Shown here: positions 35,015 through 44,773 of the stretch, piece by piece
Numbering within the stretch: position 1 is the stretch's first letter
How the letters are laid out: each line of letters starts with the position of its first letter
Assembly (NCBI GenBank): GCA_023426245.1
Contig: JAFABB010000030.1
Span: forward strand, 1-64,000
Reading direction: 5' to 3'
Origin: Bacillota bacterium
Lineage (GTDB): Bacteria; Bacillota; UBA4882; UBA8346
DNA: 64,000 nucleotides
Notes under the pieces: model-generated
The model's database searches: none
What the model was told of the DNA's origin: nothing
Seen by the model: only the letters and a program-made list of their open reading frames with translations
Translations under genes and position numbers: made by a program

Positions 35015-36094
35015 TTATTTTTCCGCTTTCAACTGTTTGATTGCATCCTTGACAATATCCAGTTTAATATTGATACCCATGGCATCCAATACTTGTTTAT
35101 CCATTGTTTTGTTGTCAACCATGAATTTGACCAGGCCGGTCATCCATACTCCGGTTTTTTTCTGAAATGCGTTTTTGCTGTCGATATAAGTATTCCAGCT
35201 GCACTCTTCCCGCACTCCGGCATCGGTAAAATCGGTTCTGCCGCTAAGTTTGTAGAACTTTTTGGTCATTTCAACTTCATATTCCGGATTACCGTTTAAC
35301 TTATCGGTAGCCCTGTACCAAGCTTTCATGAAGTTGATGCAATCCTTATAATTCTGCTTATAAAACTTCTCGCTTACTAAAAGCGCATCTTGTTGGCTTT
35401 TGCCTTGTTGTTTCAGTCCGCCGACAATTTTGTAACCTTGGTCTCTTAACTTTACCCCGGCAGCCGGAGAACCAATACAAGCCAGATCACCATTACCGGC
35501 TACAAAGGCCGTATATACCTGCGATGTTTCCATATGCACGAATTTAACATCCTTCATTCCCAAACCAAACAGTTTAATGTAATCCAGCGCCATATAATGG
35601 CTGATGTTTCCGATGGTTCCGAGAATTGTCTTGCCTTTAATCGCGGCTTTGCTGCCAATAACTTCCGGATATTTGGCAATATGGGAACCGGCTTTTACAA
35701 TATCGCTGTTTGGACGGGCCATAATCCAAGCGCCATCCATATCCAATTCAACATCGGCTATGAGTTTGGCATTATAGGTTGGGATAGCAATCATTCCGCC
35801 GGCTCCAATCGGCCCGATATCCCACTGTCCTGCACCAAGTGCCTCGGCCATGGGCCCGCCCGAAGGAAATCCGATAACTTCCAAATCAAACCCGTACTTT
35901 TCATCTAACTTTTCATCTTTAATGACTTGCAAAGGAACGCTTAAATAATAGGGCATTGCTCCCACACGGATTTTAGTAGGTTTAGCGGCAGCGATAGTAT
36001 AATTGAATCCTCCCGCAAAGACAGCCACGGCCGTCATAAAAATCACCAATAATGCCCACCGTTTCATTGCGCCCTTTTTCACTAAACTCTCCAT
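35015..36094 (-). CDS. ABC importer substrate-binding protein, TauA/NMT1-like
   Basis: This 359-residue protein has a signal peptide (ALLVIFMTAVAVFAGGFN, then AAA) and an SsuA/TauA-like fold. It begins with KIRVGAMPYYLSVPLQVIKDE, then MAEALGAGQWDIGPIGAGG and later DLACIGSPAAGVKLRDQGYK. I see no clear lipobox Cys, unusual for a Gram-positive binding protein; it may be anchored by an uncleaved signal. GAGGAGG stands six bases before the ATG at 36094. It is the first gene of the sulfatase operon, preceded by a putative LacI operator. Its ligand is probably a sulfated or sulfonated compound, judged by the sulfatase in the operon. Confidence 0.92.
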   Translation of the reverse strand: MESLVKKGAMKRWALLVIFMTAVAVFAGGFNYTIAAAKPTKIRVGAMPYYLSVPLQVIKDEKLDEKYGFDLEVIGFPSGGPMAEALGAGQWDIGPIGAGGMIAIPTYNAKLIADVELDMDGAWIMARPNSDIVKAGSHIAKYPEVIGSKAAIKGKTILGTIGNISHYMALDYIKLFGLGMKDVKFVHMETSQVYTAFVAGNGDLACIGSPAAGVKLRDQGYKIVGGLKQQGKSQQDALLVSEKFYKQNYKDCINFMKAWYRATDKLNGNPEYEVEMTKKFYKLSGRTDFTDAGVREECSWNTYIDSKNAFQKKTGVWMTGLVKFMVDNKTMDKQVLDAMGINIKLDIVKDAIKQLKAEK

Positions 36095-36124
36095 CTTCTT
36101 CCTCCTCAATTAATTTTATCTGTA

Positions 36125-36137
36125 CAGGAAGTTCCTG
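36125..36137. promoter_or_regulatory. short palindrome in the promoter region of the sulfatase operon
   Basis: CAGGAA and TTCCTG form perfect six-base arms around one G, 31 bp before the substrate-binding protein start. It is too short to be a terminator and could be a regulator contact site or a chance palindrome. Confidence 0.35.
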
Positions 36138-36152
36138 CAAGATACATCGCAA

Positions 36153-36170
36153 TGTTGACTCGTGTCAACA
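36153..36170. promoter_or_regulatory. putative LacI-family operator before the sulfatase operon
   Basis: TGTTGAC-TCGT-GTCAACA is an eighteen-base palindrome with perfect seven-base arms and central CG. It lies about 60 bp before the first gene of the operon. LacI-family operators have this kind of short symmetry with central CG. The same half-site CGTGTCAA occurs before the adjacent LacI gene (37387-37400). Confidence 0.75.
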
Positions 36171-36266
36171 ACAGGAAACATTATCCCTGTCTTTTTAAAC
36201 TCGTTAACCAACCGTAGTGAGTTGATTAAACACTTTCACCATAGGTAAACTAAACCCAAATTTCTA

Positions 36267-37259
36267 CTATTTTTCAGTGGATTCCCTCAAAATCAATTGC
36301 GGCTCAAGGAGAATATTGGTGGCTTTTTGGCCGTTTATTTTATCCAGCATTACACTGAGCATGATTTCACCCAGTTGATTGACGAACATATCGATAGTTG
36401 TCAAGCTCGGTATGGAGATCCTCGAAATTTCACTATTGTCAAACCCAGTTACCATAACGTCATCAGGGACCTTCAATCCTAATTCGTAAATCGCTCTTAA
36501 TACCCCTACGGCAGCTGTATCATTGCCGCATAAATACGCCGTAGGGTGGTCGTCCAGACTAAAACTTTCCTTAACGGCTTCACAGGCCATGCTGGCATTG
36601 GTGATATTGTAAATAATCTGAATATGCTTTGAATCCAAATGATTGGCTTTCGTTTCATCGAGAAACCCATGGGCTCTTTGATCGATATATTTATATTTCG
36701 CTGCCGGACAGTTGGATACGTACGCGATTTTAGTATGTCCCTTGGCAATAATATATTTTACCAATTTTCTCATTGCGGTATAGACGTCAATCTTTATTTC
36801 CGAAATACTTTCATCTAAGTTGTTCCATTCCATATTGGTCAAGGTCACGGTTGGTATATTCCTACTTGCAATTCGATTGATTTGTTCCGGAGCGATCTTA
36901 TTGGTTACAATGAATACCCCGTTCACCTGATAACTGCAGATTTTTTCGATATAGTCAAAGTCATCAATTACATTGCAGAAGAGCATTGTATAGCCCTTTT
37001 GATATGCCAATTTAGTTGTTCGGTATACAAGTTCTGAATGAAACGAATTACGAATTTCGTTACAAACCATCACCAGCTGGTTGGATGTTTTAATCCGTAG
37101 ACTTTTGGCAATCAGATTCGGACGGTAATTGAGCGCCGCAACCGCTTTGGCGATTTTCTCCTCTTTTTCCTTGCTGACATACCCGCTTTTGTTGATGAAA
37201 TATGAAACTGATGCGGGAGAAACCCCGGCTAAATTTGCAACGTCTTTTCTCGTGACCAT
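36267..37259 (-). CDS. LacI-family transcriptional regulator
   Basis: This 330-residue regulator starts with the LacI headpiece (MVTRKDVANLAGVSPASVS, then NYRPN hinge). A periplasmic-binding-protein-like sensor domain follows, with AYLCGNDTAAVGVLRA, VMVTGFDNSEISRISIPSLTTID and the final ILRES. The ATG at 37259 begins the HTH directly and is preceded by AGGTGG; the longer frame to 37334 is unlikely. It lies upstream of the sulfatase operon on the same strand, and both it and the operon have matching putative operators. This suggests it represses the operon and itself until an effector binds. Confidence 0.93.
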   Translation of the reverse strand: MVTRKDVANLAGVSPASVSYFINKSGYVSKEKEEKIAKAVAALNYRPNLIAKSLRIKTSNQLVMVCNEIRNSFHSELVYRTTKLAYQKGYTMLFCNVIDDFDYIEKICSYQVNGVFIVTNKIAPEQINRIASRNIPTVTLTNMEWNNLDESISEIKIDVYTAMRKLVKYIIAKGHTKIAYVSNCPAAKYKYIDQRAHGFLDETKANHLDSKHIQIIYNITNASMACEAVKESFSLDDHPTAYLCGNDTAAVGVLRAIYELGLKVPDDVMVTGFDNSEISRISIPSLTTIDMFVNQLGEIMLSVMLDKINGQKATNILLEPQLILRESTEK

Positions 37260-37386
37260 TAAAAAAACCCACCTATCGAATTTTTCATATCCAATCAACC
37301 ACAGATAAGGAATGGATCGGTTAACAAACAGCAACTTAAAAGGTAATATTTATTAAATTTTTGGTAACTCTATTTTAACAAGGATA

Positions 37387-37400
37387 TTTACACGTGTCAA
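37387..37400. promoter_or_regulatory. putative LacI-family operator before the LacI gene
   Basis: TTTACACGTGTCAA matches the site at 36153-36170 in CGTGTCAA and has the same central CG symmetry (ideal TTGACACGTGTCAA). It lies about 130 bp before the LacI start, overlapping an AT-rich promoter-like area. This would give autoregulation. Confidence 0.65.
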
Positions 37401-37571
37401 TATAATAAAACATAATTGACCGAGGAGATTTTTTTTACGATGTACTTAACGACGGTGCTCCCGCCTAGAATGAATTTTATGATATAATAATAAAAATTTA
37501 GAAATCTTAAGGAATAGCCCCAAAAAATTATAGGACTGTATACTTAGCAAATCGCCACAGGAGGTTCCTTC

Positions 37572-38027
37572 ATGTCCATCCGTTACGTTCATACCAACAT
37601 TATCGCCAAAGACTGGCGTAAACTATGTGATTTTTACATCCAGGTCTTTGACTGCAAACCACTCTATCCCGAAAGAGATTTATCCGGTCCGTGGGTTGAA
37701 GAATTAACCAAAGTCACCGGAGTCAGAATCCGGGGAATGCACCTTCAGTTGCCCGGGTATCAAGAGGGCGGGCCGACCCTGGAAATATTTCAATATCAAC
37801 CGGAGCGGCCCAGTAAGGAGGAAGCGGCCATCAACCGGCAGGGCTTGGGACATCTGGCCTTCCATGTTGATGAGGTGGAAACGGTTCTGGCTGAGGTCAT
37901 TACCCACGGCGGAAAACAACTGGGAGCTATAATTAAAAAGCAATATGAAACCTTGGGATTGTTGACCGCTGTCTATGCAGCCGATCCGGAGGGCAATTTC
38001 ATTGAAATTCAAAACTGGAGCCGGTAA
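37572..38027 (+). CDS. VOC-superfamily (glyoxalase/bleomycin-resistance-like) protein
   Basis: This 151-residue protein begins SIRYVHTNIIAKDWRKLCDFY and ends with the typical DPEGNFIEIQNW. It has the two beta-alpha-beta-beta-beta modules of VOC enzymes. Candidate metal ligands are His near the start (VHTN), the HLAFHVDEVE His and the terminal Glu. These enzymes act on small molecules by metal-assisted isomerisation, ring opening or binding; the substrate is not evident. AGGAGG lies seven bases before the ATG, and an MFS transporter gene follows after 14 bp. A truncated near-copy exists at 12148-12440. Confidence 0.93.
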   Translation: MSIRYVHTNIIAKDWRKLCDFYIQVFDCKPLYPERDLSGPWVEELTKVTGVRIRGMHLQLPGYQEGGPTLEIFQYQPERPSKEEAAINRQGLGHLAFHVDEVETVLAEVITHGGKQLGAIIKKQYETLGLLTAVYAADPEGNFIEIQNWSR

Positions 38028-38041
38028 GGTTTTGATGGACC

Positions 38042-39322
38042 ATGAAATATAACAAAAACATCCTTTTATTATATGGGTTCAACTTTTTTAAAAGCCTTCA
38101 ATTTTTCGGCGCCCTGGTGGTGCCGTTCTACCTTTACCGGGCCGGACTGGATTATACCCGGATGTTTTTGCTGGAAACCATATTTTCGGTGGGAATGTTC
38201 GTCTTGGAAATACCGACCGGGGTCGTTGCCGACAGGCTGGGCAGAAAGATTTCTTTATTCTTCGGATCCTGCTTCTTTGGAATCGGCTTTTTGCTTTTTG
38301 GGTTCTTTACTTCTTACCCGATTTTAATCATAGCCGAGGTTATCTGCGCCATCGGGATGACGCTTTTAAGCGGCGCCGACCGCGCCATCCTTTATGAAAT
38401 TCTCAAAGAGAGTCATCAAGAAGAGAAAGCAGATACCGTAATGGCCCGCTATGATGCTTTCGGAACCGCCGGAATGTTTCTGGCGTTTCCTGCGGGTACA
38501 CTGTTTGCCGGCAGTCATCTGGTAGCCTATAAAAGCGCATTGGGTCTTGTTTTCGTTGCTACGGCAATTGCCATCGGCATTTCGGGGTTGATCCTGCTGT
38601 GGGTTAAAGAGGGAAGCTATGAGAAAAGTCCTGAAAGCGCAATCCGGCAAGGATTGAATGGCTTTTTATATATTTTTCACCAGCCGAGGTTAAGGGCATT
38701 TAGTTTTAATTTTGCGTTCATTTCCTCGTTAACCTTTTTTATGTTCTGGTTTTATCAATCATTACTGCTCGAAAATAAGTTTCCTGTTGCCTGGCAAGGC
38801 TTTATCGCATCAGGCTTTAATTTAACCGCCATCCTGCTTTTATCGCTAACTCCTTTTCTCAAACGCCGCCTGGGCATGAAAAACACTTTATTTTTCACTT
38901 CAGTCATCCCCGGGGTTTTATATCTTTCCGTATCCTTGATTCCCGGTATCATCATGACCCTTATTGCCATTTTCGGTGTCACCAATCTGAAAATGTTTCG
39001 AGCGCCGATGCTGAATGCGCTCATCAATGATGAAATCGAAAGTTCAAGCCGGGCTACGGTTTTATCGGGCGTATCCATGCTGGAACGGGTTTTTACCGCG
39101 TTTCTCTATCCGATAGTCGGAGCATTAACCGATATTTCATTACGGGTGACATTTTTAACCCTTGGAATGATAACCATTATCTTGTCGATTATATTGCGGG
39201 TCGGGGAAGACTCCATCAAGGGAGATTCAGTCAAGAAAATTCAGGCAGGGAAGACTTCGCCGGTTAATTCCAAGCTCCCCCTAGGCACGGGGAAAAGACG
39301 AATAGGATGGTGGGTAATTTAG
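38042..39322 (+). CDS. MFS transporter
   Basis: This 426-residue membrane protein has about twelve segments. The MFS loop 2-3 motif is present as GVVADRLGRKISLFFG. The other features (first segment ILLLYGFNFFKSLQFFGALV, a charged middle loop around WVKEGSYEKSPESAIRQG) fit drug- or small-molecule-type antiporters. It is probably translated in tandem with the VOC gene. An enzyme that modifies a compound next to a transporter suggests detoxification, but this is an inference. A charged tail of about 35 residues follows the last segment. Confidence 0.92.
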   Translation: MKYNKNILLLYGFNFFKSLQFFGALVVPFYLYRAGLDYTRMFLLETIFSVGMFVLEIPTGVVADRLGRKISLFFGSCFFGIGFLLFGFFTSYPILIIAEVICAIGMTLLSGADRAILYEILKESHQEEKADTVMARYDAFGTAGMFLAFPAGTLFAGSHLVAYKSALGLVFVATAIAIGISGLILLWVKEGSYEKSPESAIRQGLNGFLYIFHQPRLRAFSFNFAFISSLTFFMFWFYQSLLLENKFPVAWQGFIASGFNLTAILLLSLTPFLKRRLGMKNTLFFTSVIPGVLYLSVSLIPGIIMTLIAIFGVTNLKMFRAPMLNALINDEIESSSRATVLSGVSMLERVFTAFLYPIVGALTDISLRVTFLTLGMITIILSIILRVGEDSIKGDSVKKIQAGKTSPVNSKLPLGTGKRRIGWWVI

Positions 39323-39383
39323 CTTTAATAATGGATGATACTGCCATATTTAAGCCGGCATAAGCGGGATCGTTCAGTGGGTT

Positions 39384-40133
39384 TCACCATTCCGTGGCCA
39401 GCACATTATTCTCTCGTAGTAAATAGGCATACTCCGTTGTGATATACTCCAATACCTTGTCCGCGATAATCCGGTGTCCTTCCCCATTGGGATGGATCCC
39501 GTCCACACATAAAAACTTATTAAAATCAGGATACTTAAGAAATGCTCCCCGAATATCAATCCAACGGGTTTGGGTTGCCTCTGCCACCCGGATAATCGTA
39601 GAACTGTATCGTTCTTGCCACCAATAAATCTTGGTAACGCTCCCCAGCCATTTTAAAATATTCGTTTCGGCCAGAGGGTTGTTTTTGCTGACCCATTTCA
39701 GATAACGCTCCGCATTCAGCGGCGGCAAAGTCATCAGAACCGGAATAACCTTGTGATTCTTAAGAAATTCCACCGTCGTAATTAATGTCTTTTCGAACTG
39801 GTTAAAATCAGTCTTGGGTTCATGAATCCCTTCCGGATTACTGGCGATTTGCTCCCAGTCATAATCACAATCATTACCGCCATATTCAATCAACACAATA
39901 TCCGGTTTGTCTTTGATAATATCGTCTTTTAACCTGGAAATCCCCTTCATTAAAGTATTCCCAAACTTAGCGGTATTGGAAACCACACCGGCTAATCTCT
40001 TTTGAATTAAGGCTACATAGTTATCGGCCAAAACTACATATTTTTGCTTCACGTCATCATAGATAACTCCCCTGGATATGGAGTCACCCGAAACCAAATA
40101 TTTATAAATATTTTGGGAGGTTTGTTGATTCAT
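39384..40133 (-). CDS. SGNH/GDSL-family hydrolase
   Basis: This 249-residue protein has block I GDSISRG (the catalytic Ser), the block III string EYGGNDCDYDW with oxyanion Asn, and block V DGIHPNGEGHRI with the Asp-His pair. It lacks a signal peptide, so an intracellular esterase acting on acyl or acetyl esters is likely. AGAGG lies eight bases before the ATG. It is isolated, convergent with the MFS gene, and 255 bp from the divergent MarR gene. Confidence 0.93.
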   Translation of the reverse strand: MNQQTSQNIYKYLVSGDSISRGVIYDDVKQKYVVLADNYVALIQKRLAGVVSNTAKFGNTLMKGISRLKDDIIKDKPDIVLIEYGGNDCDYDWEQIASNPEGIHEPKTDFNQFEKTLITTVEFLKNHKVIPVLMTLPPLNAERYLKWVSKNNPLAETNILKWLGSVTKIYWWQERYSSTIIRVAEATQTRWIDIRGAFLKYPDFNKFLCVDGIHPNGEGHRIIADKVLEYITTEYAYLLRENNVLATEW

Positions 40134-40389
40134 GATCCATGCCTCTAGAATATTTTGGTATTACTTTTAGTATAAAAAGGCTGTCTGAAAAAGTCAATAT
40201 TTGTAACTTATTATGAAGCAAAGCTTAAACAAACCATAAACTTTGAAAATAAGCAAGACTCAACAATCCCGCATGCGGCAAATCAGATGAATTTTAAAAA
40301 GTTTTTAACATCGCCCGCTTGACTATCAAGCAGGACCATCATAAACTAATAATACTTAGCCGTCTAATCTTTTTTTGGAGATCTCAAAA

Positions 40390-40842
40390 ATGAATACCAA
40401 TCCTCCCGATTCACTCTATGCTATATTTCACCAACTGGCCCGTTTTCACTACTATCGAATGTACAGTCTCTTTGAAGAGCATAATATTTATCCAGGTCAG
40501 CACGGTGTTCTGTTTATATTGGAGAAACATGGCGGGATCCGCCAGAGAGAATTAGCAGACAAACTTCATATTAAAGCCGCTACAACTACGGTTATGTTGA
40601 ATAGGATGGCTAAGGCCAACCTGATTGAACGCCGTCCCGATCCAGACGATCAGCGGGTTACTCTGGTCTATTTGACCGACCAGGGTCAAAAGGCCCTTGC
40701 TAAAGTGAAGGAAAGTCTGAAAATATTAGAGAAGGAATGCTTAAAGGGCTTTACTTCTGAAGAAGAAATCTTATTGCAGACACTGCTTACCAAAATGCGG
40801 GATAACTTGATAGAAGCCGTACACGTATGCAAGTCCAAATAA
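40390..40842 (+). CDS. MarR-family regulator
   Basis: This 150-residue winged-helix protein has the MarR pattern. The first helices are FHQLARFHYYRMYSLF. The HTH is RQRELADKLHIKAATTTVMLNRMAKANLIERR, the wing is DPDDQRVTLVYLTDQG and dimer helices close the protein. GGAG lies nine bases before the ATG at 40390; the open frame extends to a TTG at 40375 within the leader. It precedes an ABC exporter operon by 225 bp and probably represses it in the absence of an exported or sensed compound. Confidence 0.93.
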   Translation: MNTNPPDSLYAIFHQLARFHYYRMYSLFEEHNIYPGQHGVLFILEKHGGIRQRELADKLHIKAATTTVMLNRMAKANLIERRPDPDDQRVTLVYLTDQGQKALAKVKESLKILEKECLKGFTSEEEILLQTLLTKMRDNLIEAVHVCKSK

Positions 40843-41066
40843 TTTGTATAAACCATTCGAAAGCTGCATATTCTAGAATTTTCGAAATACCTCATGAATT
40901 TTACGCTCTTTTTACGGCAGACTCCGCAATAAATACCAAAGTCACTCGTTATTAACACGAAAGAATTTTTCATGGCTGTTTTGCGGATTATCAACATAAA
41001 TCGTAGTATGCCTCCCGAAAGTGGTGGGGTTAATCCGATTTAATTTTCATGACTGGAGATGCTTTG

Positions 41067-42794
41067 ATGTTTAAATTATTCCGATTTTTAAAGCCATATG
41101 CCATTCCAATTACCGCCCTGGTTATTTTGGTATTTTTGCAGGCCATGGCTTCTTTATACTTGCCGACACTGATGTCGGATATCGTCGATAGCGGCATCAT
41201 TAACGGAGATATCGGTTATATCACCAGAACCGGCGGTCTCATGTTACTGGTAGCTTTGGCAGGTTCCATCTGTGCTATCTCAGCCAGCTTGTTATCATCC
41301 CAAATCGCCATGGGTTTTGGCCGCATCATTCGCAATGAGATCTTTAACCATGTTACAAACTTTTCATTGAATGAATTTGATAAATTCGGTACACCCTCTC
41401 TGGTAACCCGAAGCACCAATGATATTACCCAAATTCAGAATGTGATGATGTTTGCCATGCGGATGGTAATTTTATCACCCCTGATGTGTATCGGGGCCAT
41501 TATTATGGCGGTATCCAAAGATAAACATTTGGCCTGGGTGATCGTTACCATTGTTCCGGTTCTGCTAACAACCATTTTACTGATTGCCCGAAAAGGGTTT
41601 CCTCTATTTCAGGTAATTCAAAGTAAACTGGATCAAATCAACCTGGTCGTCCGGGAATCATTAATCGGCATCCGGGTCATCCGGGCTTTTAACCGGAGCG
41701 ATGATCAAAAAAGGCGGTTTCATCTGGCCAATCTCGATCTTACGGATACTTCCATCCGGGTCAATCAAATTATGGCCAGCATGATGCCGGTGATGATGTT
41801 ATTAATGAATTTAACCACCATTTCGGTTATTTGGTTTGGCAGCATCTATATCGAACGAGGCTTGACCAATATAGGGGATATGATGGCATTTTTGCAATAT
41901 GCCATGCAAATCATGTTCGCGATCGTGATGGCCATGATGATGTTCATCATGATCCCCAGAGCGCAAGCGGCTGCCGTCCGGGTCAATGAAGTTTTGGAAA
42001 CCATTCCGGAAATCAATGATCCGGAGCATCCCAAACCGGCAGGAAACAAAAAAGGATATTTGCAATTTAAGGATGTCTCCTTCCATTATCACGGCGCCCA
42101 GGAGCCGGCTATCGAAAATATTTCTTTTGAAGCCCATCCCGGTGAGGTTACTGCAATTATCGGCAGTACCGGTTCGGGCAAATCAACATTGATTAATTTA
42201 ATACCCCGTTTTTACGATGTAAGCAGCGGGAGTGTTGAAATTGACGGTATCGATGTGCGGGATCTCTCTCAGGAGACTCTGCGTTCCAAGATTGGACTCG
42301 TCCCTCAGAAGGCCATTCTTTTCAGTGGTACCATTGCCGATAACATCCGCTATGGCAAAGAAACAGCCAGCGACGCTGAAGTGCAGCACGCGGCGGAAAT
42401 AGCCCAAGCGACGGAATTTATATCCGGGATGAAAGACGGCTATCATTCCATGATCGCCGAGGGCGGGACCAATGTATCGGGCGGTCAAAAACAACGCTTG
42501 TCCATTGCCCGGGCCCTCGTCGGCGAACCGGAGATTTATGTTTTTGATGACAGCTTCTCAGCCTTAGATTTCAAAACCGATGCCAAATTACGGGCAGCCT
42601 TAAGAAAAGAGACAGCCGACGCCACTGTGATCATTGTCGGACAGCGGGTGGCTACCATCATGGATGCTGACCGGATTATCGTTTTGGATGAAGGGAAAAT
42701 AGCCGGAATGGGCACTCATAAAGAATTATATCAAACTTGTGATGTTTATCGCGAGATCGTTGCTTCACAACTCTCAGAGGAGGAGATTGCATGA
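41067..42794 (+). CDS. heterodimeric ABC exporter half, degenerate-site subunit
   Basis: This 575-residue half-transporter has six membrane segments and an ATPase domain. Walker A GSTGSGKST and the signature VSGGQKQR are intact. Walker B is VFDDSFSALD (Asp instead of catalytic Glu) and the H-loop reads GQRVAT (Gln instead of His). These are the marks of the degenerate half in exporters like TM287/288 and BmrCD. GGAG lies eight bases before the ATG at 41067. The partner gene follows after 37 bp. Confidence 0.94.
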   Translation: MFKLFRFLKPYAIPITALVILVFLQAMASLYLPTLMSDIVDSGIINGDIGYITRTGGLMLLVALAGSICAISASLLSSQIAMGFGRIIRNEIFNHVTNFSLNEFDKFGTPSLVTRSTNDITQIQNVMMFAMRMVILSPLMCIGAIIMAVSKDKHLAWVIVTIVPVLLTTILLIARKGFPLFQVIQSKLDQINLVVRESLIGIRVIRAFNRSDDQKRRFHLANLDLTDTSIRVNQIMASMMPVMMLLMNLTTISVIWFGSIYIERGLTNIGDMMAFLQYAMQIMFAIVMAMMMFIMIPRAQAAAVRVNEVLETIPEINDPEHPKPAGNKKGYLQFKDVSFHYHGAQEPAIENISFEAHPGEVTAIIGSTGSGKSTLINLIPRFYDVSSGSVEIDGIDVRDLSQETLRSKIGLVPQKAILFSGTIADNIRYGKETASDAEVQHAAEIAQATEFISGMKDGYHSMIAEGGTNVSGGQKQRLSIARALVGEPEIYVFDDSFSALDFKTDAKLRAALRKETADATVIIVGQRVATIMDADRIIVLDEGKIAGMGTHKELYQTCDVYREIVASQLSEEEIA

Positions 42795-42831
42795 GATTTT
42801 TGATACGGCATAACCGTAGGAGGTGGTTGCT

Positions 42832-44739
42832 ATGAGTGCGGAACAACGAAAATCCAGTGCAGCTGCAGGACCCGGAGGCGGAAGACCCGGATCCGGGTTT
42901 GGCGGCGGTCCCATGAGAGGCCCCGCTGAAAAAGCCAAAGATGTCAAAGGCACCGTGAAACGGCTTTTGGTTTATCTAAGTCCTTTTCGCGCCCAACTAA
43001 CCATCGTGTTTTCCTTCTCCATTTTAAGCACTATTTTTAGTGTTTTAGGCCCTAAAATTCTCGGTAAAGCAACAACCCGCTTGATGAACGGTTTAATTGG
43101 AAAATACGTGGCCTATATGCAGCATCAGCCTGTGCCATCCATTGATTTCAAATATATTGGCACCATCATTCTGATTCTCATCGGTTTTTATATTATCAGC
43201 GCTGTATTTACTTATATCCAACAGTATGTCATGGCAGGAGTATCCCAGAAAACCGTTTTTGCGATGAGGCGGGATGTCAACGACAAATTGGCCCGTTTAC
43301 CTTTAAAGTACTTCGATTCCCGTTCCCATGGCGAGATTATGAGCCGGGTTACCAATGATATTGACAATGTCAGTAATACGTTACAACAGAGCCTAACCCA
43401 GCTCATCACTTCAATATGCACCATTATTGGAGTGATCATGATGATGCTGACCATCAGTCCCATGCTGACCTTGATCACACTGGTCACTTTGCCGATTTCT
43501 TTTGGAGTAACTGCATTCATCGCCAAAAGTTCTCAAAAGAATTTTGCCGCCCAACAAAAAGAAATCGGTGCTTTGAATGGTCATGTTGAAGAGATGTTGA
43601 CCGGTCATAAGATTGTGAAGGCGTTCCGCCGCGAAGAAAAATCCATCCGAGAATTCAATGAAATCAACGACCGGCTTTATAGTTCCGGATGGCGCGCCCA
43701 GTTTGTCTCCGGGGTTATTTTTCCGGCCATGCAGTTTATCAGCAATATCGGTTATGTAATTGTTTGCGCGGTCGGTGGTATTTATGTCATTAAAAAGAAA
43801 ATTGAACTTGGGGATGTCCAGGCCTTCATTCAATATTCCCAGCAATTCTCGCAGCCGATTGTACAGACCGCTAATATTGCAAATATCCTACAATCAACCA
43901 TCGCTTCGGCGGAAAGAGTTTTTGAAATTCTGGACGAAACGGAAGAGATACCTGAAAAAACTGATGCCAAAGTGATTGAGCATCCTCAAGGCGCGGTTCA
44001 ATTCCAGAATGTTAAATTCGGCTATAAAGATGGCGTCACGCTGATGGAAAACATGAATATCGATGTTAAACCGGGTCAAACCATTGCCATTGTGGGGCCT
44101 ACCGGAGCCGGAAAAACCACCTTGGTAAACTTGCTGATGCGGTTTTACGAACTCAACGGCGGAAAGATAACTATCGACGGTGTCGACATTCGCGATCTCA
44201 AAAGAGGCGACCTCCGAACCATGTTCGGTATGGTGCTTCAAGATACTTGGTTATTTAACGGTACCATCAAGGAAAATATCGCCTATGGCAAAGAAGGAGC
44301 CAGCGATGAAGAAATCGTTGCGGCAGCTAAAGCTGCCCATGCCGATCACTTCATTCGCGCGCTTCCAGATGGCTATAATACGGTGCTGAATGAAGAAGCC
44401 TCCAATATTTCTCAAGGTGAAAAGCAACTATTAACGATAGCCCGCGCAATTCTGGCCGATCCGGTTATCCTGATCCTTGATGAAGCTACCAGCAGTGTAG
44501 ATACGAGGACTGAGGTATATATTCAAAAAGCCATGAAAGAACTGATGAAGGACAGAACCAGTTTTGTAATCGCCCACCGGCTTTCAACTATTCGCGATGC
44601 AGAATTGATCCTCGTGATGAACAACGGTACCATCATCGAAATGGGAAACCACAAAGAGCTCATTGCCCAAGGCGGCTTTTATGCCGACCTTTATAACAGC
44701 CAATTCACCGGTGCCTACACGGATGAGAAGGCAGTATAA
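42832..44739 (+). CDS. heterodimeric ABC exporter half, catalytic subunit
   Basis: This 635-residue half-transporter has a Gly/Pro-rich N-terminal extension (AAGPGGGRPGSGFGGGP). Walker A GPTGAGKTT, Walker B LILDEATSSVD with Glu and H-loop IAHRLST are all canonical. Its signature is ISQGEKQ, degenerate relative to SGGQ. That combines with the partner's altered Walker B to give one inactive site, leaving one active site per dimer. AGGAGG stands eight bases before the ATG at 42832. A HlyD-family gene follows after 34 bp. Confidence 0.94.
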   Translation: MSAEQRKSSAAAGPGGGRPGSGFGGGPMRGPAEKAKDVKGTVKRLLVYLSPFRAQLTIVFSFSILSTIFSVLGPKILGKATTRLMNGLIGKYVAYMQHQPVPSIDFKYIGTIILILIGFYIISAVFTYIQQYVMAGVSQKTVFAMRRDVNDKLARLPLKYFDSRSHGEIMSRVTNDIDNVSNTLQQSLTQLITSICTIIGVIMMMLTISPMLTLITLVTLPISFGVTAFIAKSSQKNFAAQQKEIGALNGHVEEMLTGHKIVKAFRREEKSIREFNEINDRLYSSGWRAQFVSGVIFPAMQFISNIGYVIVCAVGGIYVIKKKIELGDVQAFIQYSQQFSQPIVQTANIANILQSTIASAERVFEILDETEEIPEKTDAKVIEHPQGAVQFQNVKFGYKDGVTLMENMNIDVKPGQTIAIVGPTGAGKTTLVNLLMRFYELNGGKITIDGVDIRDLKRGDLRTMFGMVLQDTWLFNGTIKENIAYGKEGASDEEIVAAAKAAHADHFIRALPDGYNTVLNEEASNISQGEKQLLTIARAILADPVILILDEATSSVDTRTEVYIQKAMKELMKDRTSFVIAHRLSTIRDAELILVMNNGTIIEMGNHKELIAQGGFYADLYNSQFTGAYTDEKAV

Positions 44740-44773
44740 ATAAAGAATTAAAATACAGGAAGGAAGAAAATCC

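Noticed and set aside
40170..40210. Sequence AAAAAGGCTGTCTGAAAAAG as an IS or MITE end
   Set aside because: No facing partner with matching sequence was found within several hundred bases.
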